Source: Ignavibacteria bacterium
Lineage (GTDB): Bacteria; Bacteroidota; Ignavibacteria; Tepidaquicellales; Tepidaquicellaceae
Direction: 5' to 3'
Length of the DNA stretch: 40,000 bases
NCBI GenBank assembly: GCA_028714695.1
Contig: JAQTLX010000018.1
Location: 1-40,000, forward strand
Made by a program: the position numbers and the translations under genes. The first letter of the stretch is position 1. Each line of letters begins with the position of its first letter. Below the pieces are notes generated by a model, which was given only the letters and a program-made list of their open reading frames with translations, did not search any database and was not told the origin of the DNA. Shown here in pieces: positions 25,819-34,898 of the stretch.

Positions 25819-26865
25819 ATGAAGATTCTAAGGTTATTATCCTTTGTATCCGCGTTTGCGGTTACTCTTATTATTTGCTCATGTGAATCATCTGTAACAA
25901 ATAATCCAATCCCTGAGGATATAAATTTTACAATATCGGTCTGGGATTATTCGGATTACCATTATTTCTTTGATACATTATATAAACGTTCATATAGAGA
26001 ATATATTGATGATTCTATTAGCGGCGGGTTTTTGTATACTCAATATGTAAGTGAACATAGAATAAATACATCCCCGGGTTCTTTAGAAGTTTGGATACAG
26101 TGTGAACCTACATGTCCTACGAAGAGACTATGTGCCGGTACCATAATGCTGGATTCAATGCCGACCGGAGGCTATGATACGTCTGTAACTAATCCAAATA
26201 GTATTCAGGGGCTGAAATATTTCGGCTATTTTAGAAAATTACAGGAGGATGAGTATTATTGTAATGAATATGCAGGATTTATAGGGCTAAGAATAAACGT
26301 CCAAAATCTTCATGTAGGAGTTGCATATAAGACATTAAATGGCGGTGTGAATTTCGGAAGAGGCAGTAATGTATCCTTACCAACCGACACACTAATTCTG
26401 AAACTAATAAAAACCGACGTTGAAAGTCCTATAGTTGCCCCTCTCGCTTGGGAATTGAAGATGAAGAATGTTTACAGGCTTCCTGTTGATCGCCTATCAT
26501 CGGATACAAAAATCTATGTGAAATATTGCAACAATTATACTCCGACACCGAGTTTTTACAATTATTTGCCGGGATACGCAACTCCTTTAATTACCATGCT
26601 GAAACTCGACAGGTATACAACTGGTACAATCTCACCTCCTCCGGACGGATTATTTGACTGGCGTCCCGGTTTCACAGTTTACCCTTTGACGGGAGATGTA
26701 TTTTTCCCTTCTTTAAAACCATTTTCGGATGGTCTGAAAAAGGCAGGTATAAATGATTCGACATATCAATTTTCCGAAATATATACGCAAACAAAAGTAA
26801 GTACACAGACAAGTCCAAAGGCAGCAATGTATTTTTTACGAGGTAAAACAATACAATTAAAATAA
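25819..26865 (+). CDS. Predicted lipoprotein of unknown function
   Basis: A 348-residue protein whose N-terminus is a lipoprotein signal: a hydrophobic stretch ending LIICSC, with Cys22 as the likely lipidated residue. The rest is Tyr- and Pro-rich and looks like beta-structure, with several Cys pairs (QCEPTCPTKRLC) that could form disulfides outside the cytoplasm. I recognise no domain. It is 7 bp before the propeller gene at 26873, so both are likely co-transcribed and the lipoprotein may act with that secreted protein. A TATATTTG box at 25707 lacks a properly spaced -33 element. Confidence 0.8.
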   Translation: MKILRLLSFVSAFAVTLIICSCESSVTNNPIPEDINFTISVWDYSDYHYFFDTLYKRSYREYIDDSISGGFLYTQYVSEHRINTSPGSLEVWIQCEPTCPTKRLCAGTIMLDSMPTGGYDTSVTNPNSIQGLKYFGYFRKLQEDEYYCNEYAGFIGLRINVQNLHVGVAYKTLNGGVNFGRGSNVSLPTDTLILKLIKTDVESPIVAPLAWELKMKNVYRLPVDRLSSDTKIYVKYCNNYTPTPSFYNYLPGYATPLITMLKLDRYTTGTISPPPDGLFDWRPGFTVYPLTGDVFFPSLKPFSDGLKKAGINDSTYQFSEIYTQTKVSTQTSPKAAMYFLRGKTIQLK

Positions 26866-26872
26866 AATATAC

Positions 26873-28951
26873 ATGAGAAAATTACTTTTAATACTGCTTG
26901 TAATTTTTAATTACTCATTACTAATTGATAATTGCCAAAGCCAATGGGTGCAATTGAATGGACCTGAAGGAGCATTGATTAACAAAATTGCTCTTTCGGG
27001 CCAGAATATTATAGCCGGTACAGATAATGGAATTTATGTGTCAACAAATAATGGTATTGACTGGGGAAATCATTTTTATCCCAACTATTATATCAATGAC
27101 CTGCTTATATCGAGTTCAAAAGTTTTGGCAGCGGCAGATGGAGGCATTTATCAATCAACTAATAACGGATTGAACTGGGAATATCTGTCGAGTTTTGGAA
27201 ATGGAGCAACAAGATGTTTTGTGTTGTCAGGCGCAGATATTTATGCAGGTACGGATGATGGAGTCTATCTTTCGACAAATAATGGTGCTAACTGGATTTT
27301 GAGGGGGATGGAAAGTAATGATATAAATTGTCTTGCAGTTATGGGTATTAATATACTGGCATGTTCTAATCAAGGAATCTTTGTTTCTACAAATAACGGT
27401 TTGAACTGGACGTCTTTTGGGCTATCAGGATATTCTATATATGCTATTACAGTTTATGGTAGTTATGTCTTTGCAGGAAGTCCTTATGGTTTATATCGAA
27501 CAACGAATAATGGCGCAAACTGGTCAAATATTTCTGCCGGTTTACCTGGTAATAATATATATCATCTTGAAATGAATGGATCCAGTTTGCTGGCTGCTTT
27601 ATCAAATGGTTTATCGGTTTCAACAAATTTTGGAGCAAGTTGGATTTCAATCGATAATGGTATTAGATATTCCGAAATAAAAACAATATCTGCCGATGGT
27701 TCCACATATTACGCCGGAACATGCGGTGGTATTTTCAAATCTACTAATTCAGGTAATAACTGGTTTTCCATCAATTCAGGAATAAAATCTCAGGATATAT
27801 ATTCTATTGTTTCATCGGGGACTGACTTATTTGCATCCACCTTCCATGGCGGTATATTTCGGTCGACGGATAATGGAGAAAACTGGATTGACGTGAATAA
27901 CGGGATAAGCGGGAACGGTGGTTTGGGATATTGGGTGCAATCACTTTTAATTACAAGCGGAAGAATATATTCAGGATCAATGAACGGTTTATATTATTCC
28001 ACCAACAACGGTGCTCAATGGAATGCCATAAATTATGGACTGACAAATAAGTATATAACATGTTTATGTTCATTTGGTGGAGATTTATTTGCCGGTACAT
28101 CAGGCGGAGGTATTTTTAAATCTACGAACAACGGAAATACATGGGCGGCAGTTAATAGCGGATTGTCAAGTATGGAGGTATCTGCATTATCAGCGTTAGG
28201 ATCAAATTTAATTGCCGGAACAGGATCAGGTGTTTATGCAAGTACGAATGGCGGAATGAACTGGATTCAATCATCATATGTATATGATCATGTTAATTGT
28301 TTTGCTGTAAACGGGAATACTTCTTTTGCAGGGACGACGAATTGTTTGTACAAATCGAGTAACAATGGATTAAATTGGATTAATACTTCTTTGGATTCCA
28401 TAAATATATATTCCATTGTGGTCAGTGAAGGAAGAATATTCTTATCGGGTTGTAAATTTAGTGACGATATGCCATTTGTAGTATATCTTTCAACCGACAA
28501 CGGTATAAACTGGATAAACAAAAGTGAGGGGTTTAATCCATATACAAATTCAATTAATGCTTTATGTGTTGCAAATAATTATATCTTTGCAGGATCATTT
28601 GGTAATTCAATCTGGAAAAGATCTATTTCCGAAATAATAGGTATACAAAATATTAATTCAGAAATTCCATCTTCATATTCTTTAAGCCAGAATTATCCTA
28701 ATCCGTTTAATCCTGTAACGAAAATAAGATTTGACATACCAAAGGATTCCCGAATTCTTGGAAATGACAAGGTGTTATTGAAAGTATTTGATATGCTTGG
28801 ACGCGAAGTGCGGACGCTCGTAAATGAAACACTGAAACCCGGAACGTACGAAACAACATTCGACGGCAGCAACCTCAACAGCGGCGTGTATTTTTACAGA
28901 TTGACTGCGGGAGATTTTTCAAAAACAAAGAAAATGCTGCTGATAAAATGA
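26873..28951 (+). CDS. T9SS-secreted beta-propeller protein, 13 YCF48/BNR-like repeats
   Basis: A 692-residue exported protein. After an N-terminal signal (about residues 1-23) there are thirteen copies of a repeat with the core xSTNNGxxW (for example VSTNNGIDW, RSTDNGENW, YSTNNGAQW), spaced roughly 40 residues apart from about residue 60 to 560, and each preceded by a strand like AGTDxGIYx. This is the pattern of YCF48/BNR propeller blades, in numbers enough for two propellers. The T9SS sorting domain at about 605-692 carries YPNPFNP and ends KKMLLIK. Such proteins are usually surface or released binding proteins; no catalytic site was seen. Part of the sorting-domain DNA is nearly identical to the next gene. 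Confidence 0.85.
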   Translation: MRKLLLILLVIFNYSLLIDNCQSQWVQLNGPEGALINKIALSGQNIIAGTDNGIYVSTNNGIDWGNHFYPNYYINDLLISSSKVLAAADGGIYQSTNNGLNWEYLSSFGNGATRCFVLSGADIYAGTDDGVYLSTNNGANWILRGMESNDINCLAVMGINILACSNQGIFVSTNNGLNWTSFGLSGYSIYAITVYGSYVFAGSPYGLYRTTNNGANWSNISAGLPGNNIYHLEMNGSSLLAALSNGLSVSTNFGASWISIDNGIRYSEIKTISADGSTYYAGTCGGIFKSTNSGNNWFSINSGIKSQDIYSIVSSGTDLFASTFHGGIFRSTDNGENWIDVNNGISGNGGLGYWVQSLLITSGRIYSGSMNGLYYSTNNGAQWNAINYGLTNKYITCLCSFGGDLFAGTSGGGIFKSTNNGNTWAAVNSGLSSMEVSALSALGSNLIAGTGSGVYASTNGGMNWIQSSYVYDHVNCFAVNGNTSFAGTTNCLYKSSNNGLNWINTSLDSINIYSIVVSEGRIFLSGCKFSDDMPFVVYLSTDNGINWINKSEGFNPYTNSINALCVANNYIFAGSFGNSIWKRSISEIIGIQNINSEIPSSYSLSQNYPNPFNPVTKIRFDIPKDSRILGNDKVLLKVFDMLGREVRTLVNETLKPGTYETTFDGSNLNSGVYFYRLTAGDFSKTKKMLLIK
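28688..28795 (+). repeat. 108-bp near-identical sorting-domain DNA, copy 1
   Basis: These 108 bp match 30084-30191 with one difference (G at 28774, A at 30170). The segment encodes the start of the T9SS sorting domain around YPNPFNP. The rest of the two sorting domains is similar but clearly diverged in DNA. Confidence 0.9.
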
Positions 28952-29039
28952 TGTTTCTAAGTGATATATAGTATTATGAAAATTCATTTAATAATTTTGC
29001 TAATTTTTGAAAAAAAATTAAATATTAAATAAAAACACC

Positions 29040-30350
29040 ATGAAAAAGGTTTCTTTTTTATTAATTACACTCTTTATTACCGATATTTGTTTATCTCAGA
29101 CTCAATGGTATCTTATAAACTCACCGGTTTCTTCAAATCTAAATAAAATAATTTTTATAAATCAGGAACCTCAAATTGGATACATAGCGGGTGATAGCGG
29201 TGTTGTTTTAAAGTCTACTAATAATGGTTTAAATTGGAGTAAAAAGATTGTTAACCGTTGTATTAATTTTACTGAAATCGAATTTCTTAATTCTCAAACC
29301 GGATGGATTGTGGGGGCAAGCAACTGCGGAGTCTTTATTTATAAAACCACAAACGGCGGTGCTCAATGGAATGATATCTATGAAGAAGCGGATACAATCA
29401 GATGTCCTACAGGATTACATTTTAATAATGGACAGAACGGATTTATTACTGCAGGTAACCGGAATAGTTCTTCTCCGACCAGAGGATATATATTAAGAAC
29501 GAGTAACGGAGGGATGAACTGGACAAAGGAATCCGGGAGTACTAGTGTTCAGGGAATATCATTTATGAATGCTGATTATGGCTGGATGACTACACGCTTC
29601 AATATCGGCAATTATTACAGTGAGATAAATTTGACAACAAATGCCGGTATAAATTGGGACATGAGAATAAATTCCGACGCCTGTGATTTTACTGCGATTT
29701 ATACTAAATCACTTTCTAAAAGTTGGGCATTCAGTAAATTTGTATATAATCAATCACCCTGCGTAGAGATGTATAAATGGGACGGAAATATCTGGCTGGG
29801 AAGTTGGATGACTAATGGTAACTATATTTATACATCTGTTTCTTTTTACGATTCGATTAACGGATTCGTTTGCACGGATCACGGCCATATTTATAAAACG
29901 ACCAATGGAGGAATATCATTTACATCACAATATCCAGTAATATTAACTTACCTCAGGTCTATTATAATGATAAGCAAGGACATTGGTTTCGCCGCGGGTA
30001 ATGGCGGCAGGATTTTTACTAATAGTATCAGTGTCGGAATAATATCTGACGAAAATGATATGCCGCGCTCTTATTCATTAAAACAGAATTATCCTAATCC
30101 GTTTAATCCTGTAACGAAAATAAGATTTGACATACCAAAGGATTCCCGAATTCTTGGAAATGACAAGGTATTATTGAAAGTATTTGATATGTTAGGCCGC
30201 GAAATAAAAACGCTCGTAAACGAATCGCTGAAACCAGGCTCGTACGAAACAACTTTCGACGGCAGTAATCTCAACAGCGGCGTGTATTTCTATCAATTGT
30301 TGATTAATAATAAGCAATTAGCAATTAAAAAAATGATTCTGCTGAAGTAA
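29040..30350 (+). CDS. T9SS-secreted YCF48-like propeller protein
   Basis: A 436-residue exported protein with a signal peptide ending CLSQ (residue ~20), several propeller-blade motifs (KSTNNGLNW, KTTNGGAQW, RTSNGGMNW, KTTNGGISF) and a T9SS sorting domain from about residue 345 with YPNPFNP. Recurring phrases such as GYIAGDSGVVLKST and GFVCTDHGHIYKT mark YCF48-type blades. The C-terminus is unusual: the segment before the final KKMILLK is encoded by a 24-bp sequence repeated in the intergenic DNA downstream, replacing the usual residues there. It lies 88 bp after the 26873 gene and is probably a partial paralogue. Confidence 0.85.
   Translation: MKKVSFLLITLFITDICLSQTQWYLINSPVSSNLNKIIFINQEPQIGYIAGDSGVVLKSTNNGLNWSKKIVNRCINFTEIEFLNSQTGWIVGASNCGVFIYKTTNGGAQWNDIYEEADTIRCPTGLHFNNGQNGFITAGNRNSSSPTRGYILRTSNGGMNWTKESGSTSVQGISFMNADYGWMTTRFNIGNYYSEINLTTNAGINWDMRINSDACDFTAIYTKSLSKSWAFSKFVYNQSPCVEMYKWDGNIWLGSWMTNGNYIYTSVSFYDSINGFVCTDHGHIYKTTNGGISFTSQYPVILTYLRSIIMISKDIGFAAGNGGRIFTNSISVGIISDENDMPRSYSLKQNYPNPFNPVTKIRFDIPKDSRILGNDKVLLKVFDMLGREIKTLVNESLKPGSYETTFDGSNLNSGVYFYQLLINNKQLAIKKMILLK
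30084..30191 (+). repeat. 108-bp near-identical sorting-domain DNA, copy 2
   Basis: Copy of 28688-28795 with one mismatch. Such identity between otherwise diverged genes points to recent conversion or module exchange. Confidence 0.9.
30302..30325 (+). repeat. 24-bp repeat, copy 1, inside a coding region
   Basis: The same 24 bp (starting GATTAATAATAAGC and ending TTAGCAAT) occur again at 30421-30444. This copy encodes part of the C-terminus of the 29040 protein (INNKQLAI). Confidence 0.85.
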
Positions 30351-30420
30351 AAATACTTTCGTCAATCGTTTGCATTCAAATTACCGCAATATGTGAAATG
30401 ATACGCTTGATTAAGATATC

Positions 30421-30444
30421 GATTAATAATAAGCAATTAGCAAT
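30421..30444 (+). repeat. 24-bp repeat, copy 2, intergenic
   Basis: Exact second copy of 30302-30325, in the 223-bp gap between the 29040 and 30574 genes. No further element was seen in that gap. Confidence 0.85.
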
Positions 30445-30573
30445 CTTAAAAAGTTTTTAATATAATAAGAATAAGTCCTTGTAATTCGGTTCTGTTATTA
30501 GGCATAAGCGTTATAAAATGATTTACCGGGTTTTTTATTTGAAGATCTTAATTAAACTAATTAATATAATTAT

Positions 30574-31683
30574 ATGAAAAAAATCTGTTTAATCGGTATG
30601 TTCTTTTTGCTAATCGTTTCAAATTTGTATCCACAATCTATCAGAAGTTTCTATAAGTATGATAATACCGTAGGACCAGTCGAAGACTTTTATAGTCTGA
30701 GTTTTCTGAACTCGGTTAATGCCGGAAAAGGCAATACAGGCATAGCCTCCAGTGGTGATATATCGTCAGTATCAATTAATCCGGCTTCACTTAAAATTGA
30801 TAAAAAATATCAGTTTTATCTTTCATATAATGTTAAGACAAATTTTGAATATAGCATTGTTCCTGAAGCCAATGAAAAATATGCACAATCACAGCCTTCT
30901 TTTTCTGCCGGGTTTGCTTACAAAATAAACGACAATATTCAAACAGGACTTCTATACAGGAATGAAAGAAATATTAGTAACACTTATACGTTTTTTGGTA
31001 CAGAAGATACAAAGATTAATTTCAATCAGCATAAAATAACAGTTCCATTTACTTATAATTACAAATGTCTTCAGGCAGGTGTCAATTTAAATCTGTCTTT
31101 ATTCCATTATTATGCTGAGGGTGTTTCGACGGTGAACTATCCGGACGGATTAAAATATTTAAAAGCGAACTCAATTAGTTTAATTCCTGATTTTGGCGTA
31201 AGGCTGACGCCCGCGAAAATGGTTTCATTCGGTCTGACTTTTTCCCCGGCTGTGAATTTCGATAATAACTATTCTCAGGACCCGCCGGCTGTACGGAATT
31301 ATACGACTACTACAAGATTTCCAATGAAATTATCTGCAGGCGCTGAATTCCGGACTATGGAAGACAAACTTAAATTTTCCGGCGAATACAGATTTGAAAA
31401 AATGTCCGATTATCCTGAATGGTATGACAGAAATGATTTTAATTTAGGTGTTGAATATAAAGCGACTGAAAAATTAGCATTACGCACCGGAGTATTTACT
31501 CTCCTTAATGCATGGCGGAATCGCGCGGATGCGTCTGAATACGATATGTATTATTTGACATTTGGGGCAAGTTATATGTACAGAGATTTCGGCTTTCATG
31601 CCGCAATTGTTTCAAGTTCTATATTAAAAAATACAAAATTCTCGCATTCTATAATTAATATCGGAACAAGTTACGATTTATAG
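30574..31683 (+). CDS. Outer-membrane beta-barrel, FadL/PorV-like
   Basis: A 369-residue exported protein with a signal peptide ending LYPQS. The early segment NAGKGNTGIASSGDISSVSINPASL resembles the glycine- and NPA-containing start of OmpP1/FadL and PorV-type barrels, followed by alternating amphipathic strands up to the C-terminal IINIGTSYDL. FadL barrels import hydrophobic compounds, while PorV-type barrels act in the T9SS attachment complex; the sequence alone does not decide. The presence of T9SS cargo genes just upstream is compatible with either. Confidence 0.7.
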   Translation: MKKICLIGMFFLLIVSNLYPQSIRSFYKYDNTVGPVEDFYSLSFLNSVNAGKGNTGIASSGDISSVSINPASLKIDKKYQFYLSYNVKTNFEYSIVPEANEKYAQSQPSFSAGFAYKINDNIQTGLLYRNERNISNTYTFFGTEDTKINFNQHKITVPFTYNYKCLQAGVNLNLSLFHYYAEGVSTVNYPDGLKYLKANSISLIPDFGVRLTPAKMVSFGLTFSPAVNFDNNYSQDPPAVRNYTTTTRFPMKLSAGAEFRTMEDKLKFSGEYRFEKMSDYPEWYDRNDFNLGVEYKATEKLALRTGVFTLLNAWRNRADASEYDMYYLTFGASYMYRDFGFHAAIVSSSILKNTKFSHSIINIGTSYDL

Positions 31684-31806
31684 CATGATTTCGGTGTGAA
31701 TATTTAAAAATATCTGCTATTATATTAATTGCTGAATTTTTCTCCAAAGGAACTATTCCTCCTGTTTTTTAATTATATAAAGTGAATAAAATCATATGTA
31801 CAGACA

Positions 31807-34101
31807 ATGAAAAAGTATTTATTTGTTGTTATTATATCAATATTTAGTTTTGTAGTCGGATTATCTCAGGATAAAATAGGGGGGATATCCGGAAAAGTTA
31901 CGGATAAAATGAACCAGCAGCCGGTTCAGGGAGTTGTTGTAGAAATTATAGGACAAAAAATCAAAACAGGTACCGATGATAACGGTTTTTATTATTTTGA
32001 ATCCGTACCGCAGGGCACCTATTCTGTAAGATTTTCTTCAATCGGGTATCAGTTGTTTGTTGCGGATAACATTGTTGTAAATTCAGGCGTCATAACAGAT
32101 GTAACTGTATCTCTTAGTATAATCGAAACCGATGAAATAGCTGTAGAAGACGAAAGATTTACTAAACCCGGCGATATTTCGACGTCAATTAAAAATCTTT
32201 CATTTGAAGAAATCAGGAGAACTCCCGGCGGATTCGAAGATGTCGGAAGAGTGGTGCAGACCTTGCCCGGTGTTTCATTTGTGAATGACGGAAGAAACGA
32301 TTTAATCGTTAGAGGCGGCTCGCCTTCAGAGAATCTTTTTATTGTTGATAATTCTTACGTACCTAATATAAATCACTTCGGCTCGCAGGGCGCGACAGGA
32401 GGTCCTGTCAGCATCATCAATCTCGGTTTTATACGCGATGTAAATTTCATTACGGGCGGTTTCTCCGCCAAATACGGCGATAAACTTTCATCTGTGCTTG
32501 AAATCAAGCAGCGCGAAGGAAGCAGAATAAAATTTATGACCGACATTAATCTCAGTGCAACGGGCTTCGGCGCTGTGCTTGAAGGACCGATAGGCTCGAA
32601 TAAAAAAGGTTCATGGCTGATTTCCGCAAACCGAAGTTATCTGGATTTTATTTTCAATGCGGCAGGTTTCGGTTTTGTACCTGAATATTATTCTTTTCAG
32701 GCTAAAGGCGTTTATGATCTTAATAAGCATAATTTTCTTACAATAAACCTTATCGGTAATCTCGATAACGTAAAATTCAACAATGACGACGAAAAGAAAA
32801 AACAGGATAACTCGATAATCATAGGCAGCGACCAGAAAGGCTATGTTACCGGAATAGAATTGAAAAGTCTTCTATCCCGTAAATCGTATTCGATTATTAA
32901 TCTTACGAGAACTTTCACCGATTATAATTACAGCGGAAGAAATATTGAACAGATATTGTATTTCAATAATGTATCAAAAGAAGGCGAAACATCTCTTAAA
33001 GCGGAATACAATCTTCAGGTAATTAAAACAGGGCAGTTAACCGCAGGCATTGAAGGCAAACTTGTGAATTTCAGAAATGAAATTCTAAAAGACAGCGATA
33101 CTCTATATTTTATTAATCCCGAAACGAACTCGAGGTATATTCTCCCTGCGATTAATCTGAATAACACGACGAATACATATAAAGGAGCGGCATTTGTTCA
33201 ATGGACGCAGTTTGTTGCAACTAGGCTCAAACTTAACTTTGGTCTCAGATATGATTATTTCGATTTCATAGAAAAGAAAAATTATATTTCTCCTCGGGCA
33301 TCCGCATCTCTGAATGTCATACACGATTTGTATCTTAATCTGAGTTACGGGATTTATTACCAGTCGCCTTCATACATATGGCTTATCTCTAACGAACAGA
33401 ATAGAAAACTCGAAGACATACGCACCGACCATTACATTGCCGGGCTTGAATATATTATTATGCCTGATTTAAAAGTCTCTGTAGAGGCTTATTATAAGAA
33501 ATATGATAAGTATCCAGTAAGTACGGCGAGACCTTATTATATATTTTCCAATAACGGAGGCAATTTTGATAATCAGAATAATTTCGGACTGGAACCTCTG
33601 AATTCAGCAGGGACGGGCTATTCGAAAGGCATGGAATTATTCATACAGAAGACTTTATCGAAAAACTACTACTTCAACATAAGCCTTTCTTTGTTTACGG
33701 CAAAATATAAATCGCTTGACGGCATTGAAAGGGAAAGTGATTTCAATAACAGATATTTATTTACCGCATACGGCGGATATCTTTTCGGAGACGGCTGGCA
33801 GGTATCGTCAAAATTCAGATATACGGGCGGAAGACCGTATACTCCTATAAATCCTGAAAACGGAATTCAACTTGTATCGGATTATAACACTTCTCATCTG
33901 CCGGATTATTATTCTCTTGATATGAGACTCGATAAAAAATGGAGTTTCAGAAAATGGACACTCGTTACATATATAGATATTCAGGATATTACGGGCAGAA
34001 AAAATGTAACGGCGTATCAATGGAATAAATATACAAGAGTAATCGATACGAAAAACGGAATCGGGTTATTGCCGTCAATTGGTGTCAATGCAATGTTTTG
34101 A
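31807..34101 (+). CDS. TonB-dependent outer-membrane receptor
   Basis: A 764-residue receptor. The signal peptide ends VGLSQ. A carboxypeptidase-regulatory-like beta domain (about 25-108, GGISGKVTDKMNQQPVQGVVV, GxYxVRFSSIGY pattern) precedes the plug (about 125-235), with TLPGVSF, DLIVRGGSPSENLFIVDN and GGFSAKYGDKLSSVLEI, and then a beta-barrel to the C-terminal residue, which is aromatic (Phe) as usual. Receptors with this N-terminal domain take up siderophores, cobalamin, saccharides or peptides using TonB energy; the substrate cannot be read from the sequence. No SusD-like gene is adjacent, so it is not a typical PUL pair. Confidence 0.92.
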   Translation: MKKYLFVVIISIFSFVVGLSQDKIGGISGKVTDKMNQQPVQGVVVEIIGQKIKTGTDDNGFYYFESVPQGTYSVRFSSIGYQLFVADNIVVNSGVITDVTVSLSIIETDEIAVEDERFTKPGDISTSIKNLSFEEIRRTPGGFEDVGRVVQTLPGVSFVNDGRNDLIVRGGSPSENLFIVDNSYVPNINHFGSQGATGGPVSIINLGFIRDVNFITGGFSAKYGDKLSSVLEIKQREGSRIKFMTDINLSATGFGAVLEGPIGSNKKGSWLISANRSYLDFIFNAAGFGFVPEYYSFQAKGVYDLNKHNFLTINLIGNLDNVKFNNDDEKKKQDNSIIIGSDQKGYVTGIELKSLLSRKSYSIINLTRTFTDYNYSGRNIEQILYFNNVSKEGETSLKAEYNLQVIKTGQLTAGIEGKLVNFRNEILKDSDTLYFINPETNSRYILPAINLNNTTNTYKGAAFVQWTQFVATRLKLNFGLRYDYFDFIEKKNYISPRASASLNVIHDLYLNLSYGIYYQSPSYIWLISNEQNRKLEDIRTDHYIAGLEYIIMPDLKVSVEAYYKKYDKYPVSTARPYYIFSNNGGNFDNQNNFGLEPLNSAGTGYSKGMELFIQKTLSKNYYFNISLSLFTAKYKSLDGIERESDFNNRYLFTAYGGYLFGDGWQVSSKFRYTGGRPYTPINPENGIQLVSDYNTSHLPDYYSLDMRLDKKWSFRKWTLVTYIDIQDITGRKNVTAYQWNKYTRVIDTKNGIGLLPSIGVNAMF

Positions 34102-34173
34102 TATATGATAATTATTCATTTATTACTTTTAAAAAACCGCAAAAATGCGTAGTTTAAACGAATAATAAAAACC

Positions 34174-34887
34174 ATGAAAAAAATAATTTTGCTTTTTTTC
34201 GTAGTATTTTTATACACGAATTCGAACGCACAGTTGTTCAACAAGTTTTCCATAGCGGCGGGTCCTGTTTTTGGATGGAATGTTCCTTCATTTACAGACC
34301 TAAACAATGAACTTAAGAAAGCAGGTATGGATGAGTTCTCGAAAAGCGGCGTCTTTGCAACAGGAGGCGGTGGTTTTATTGACATACCGGTCATAAAGGG
34401 ACTGAGACTCGGCGGATACGGATACGGATTCAGCACATCAAAGACAACAACACTTATAAGTAATTCAAAAGTCGCAGATTTTTCTTATTCGGCAGGGCTT
34501 TTATCGATAGAATATTCAAGGAAACTCGGAAAACGCTTCGACTGGACCGTGGGCGCAATGGTAGGTATAGGCTCAACTAATTTGAAACTTTCGAACTTTA
34601 CAAATTCTCTGAAAGAATGGAATATCAATAATTATTTAGGCGATACAATATCTTCCGGAAGCACTGCTTCAATTAAATCGACTTCCTATTCGTTTATACC
34701 GCAGGCCGGTATTGGCTTTCAGGCGACGAAATTCCTGTATTTCAAACTGAACGCAGGTTACCTGCTGACCGTAAATTCAAAATGGAAACTCGACGATATA
34801 ATCGAATTAAATAACTTTCCTACGGGAATAAAATCCGACGGTCTTATGTTTAACCTCGGAATCTATCTCGGCTTATTTGTAGATTAA
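34174..34887 (+). CDS. Outer-membrane beta-barrel protein, PorT-like
   Basis: A 237-residue protein with a signal peptide (about 1-19, ending SNAQ) and a small barrel: amphipathic strands alternate with turns, starting FSIAAGPVFGWNVP and ending LMFNLGIYLGLFVD. Family members (OMP_b-brl_2/PorT-like) are common in this phylum and mostly uncharacterised. It is 72 bp after the receptor gene and 11 bp before the rmlB gene. Confidence 0.7.
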   Translation: MKKIILLFFVVFLYTNSNAQLFNKFSIAAGPVFGWNVPSFTDLNNELKKAGMDEFSKSGVFATGGGGFIDIPVIKGLRLGGYGYGFSTSKTTTLISNSKVADFSYSAGLLSIEYSRKLGKRFDWTVGAMVGIGSTNLKLSNFTNSLKEWNINNYLGDTISSGSTASIKSTSYSFIPQAGIGFQATKFLYFKLNAGYLLTVNSKWKLDDIIELNNFPTGIKSDGLMFNLGIYLGLFVD

Positions 34888-34898
34888 TATTATTTAAT

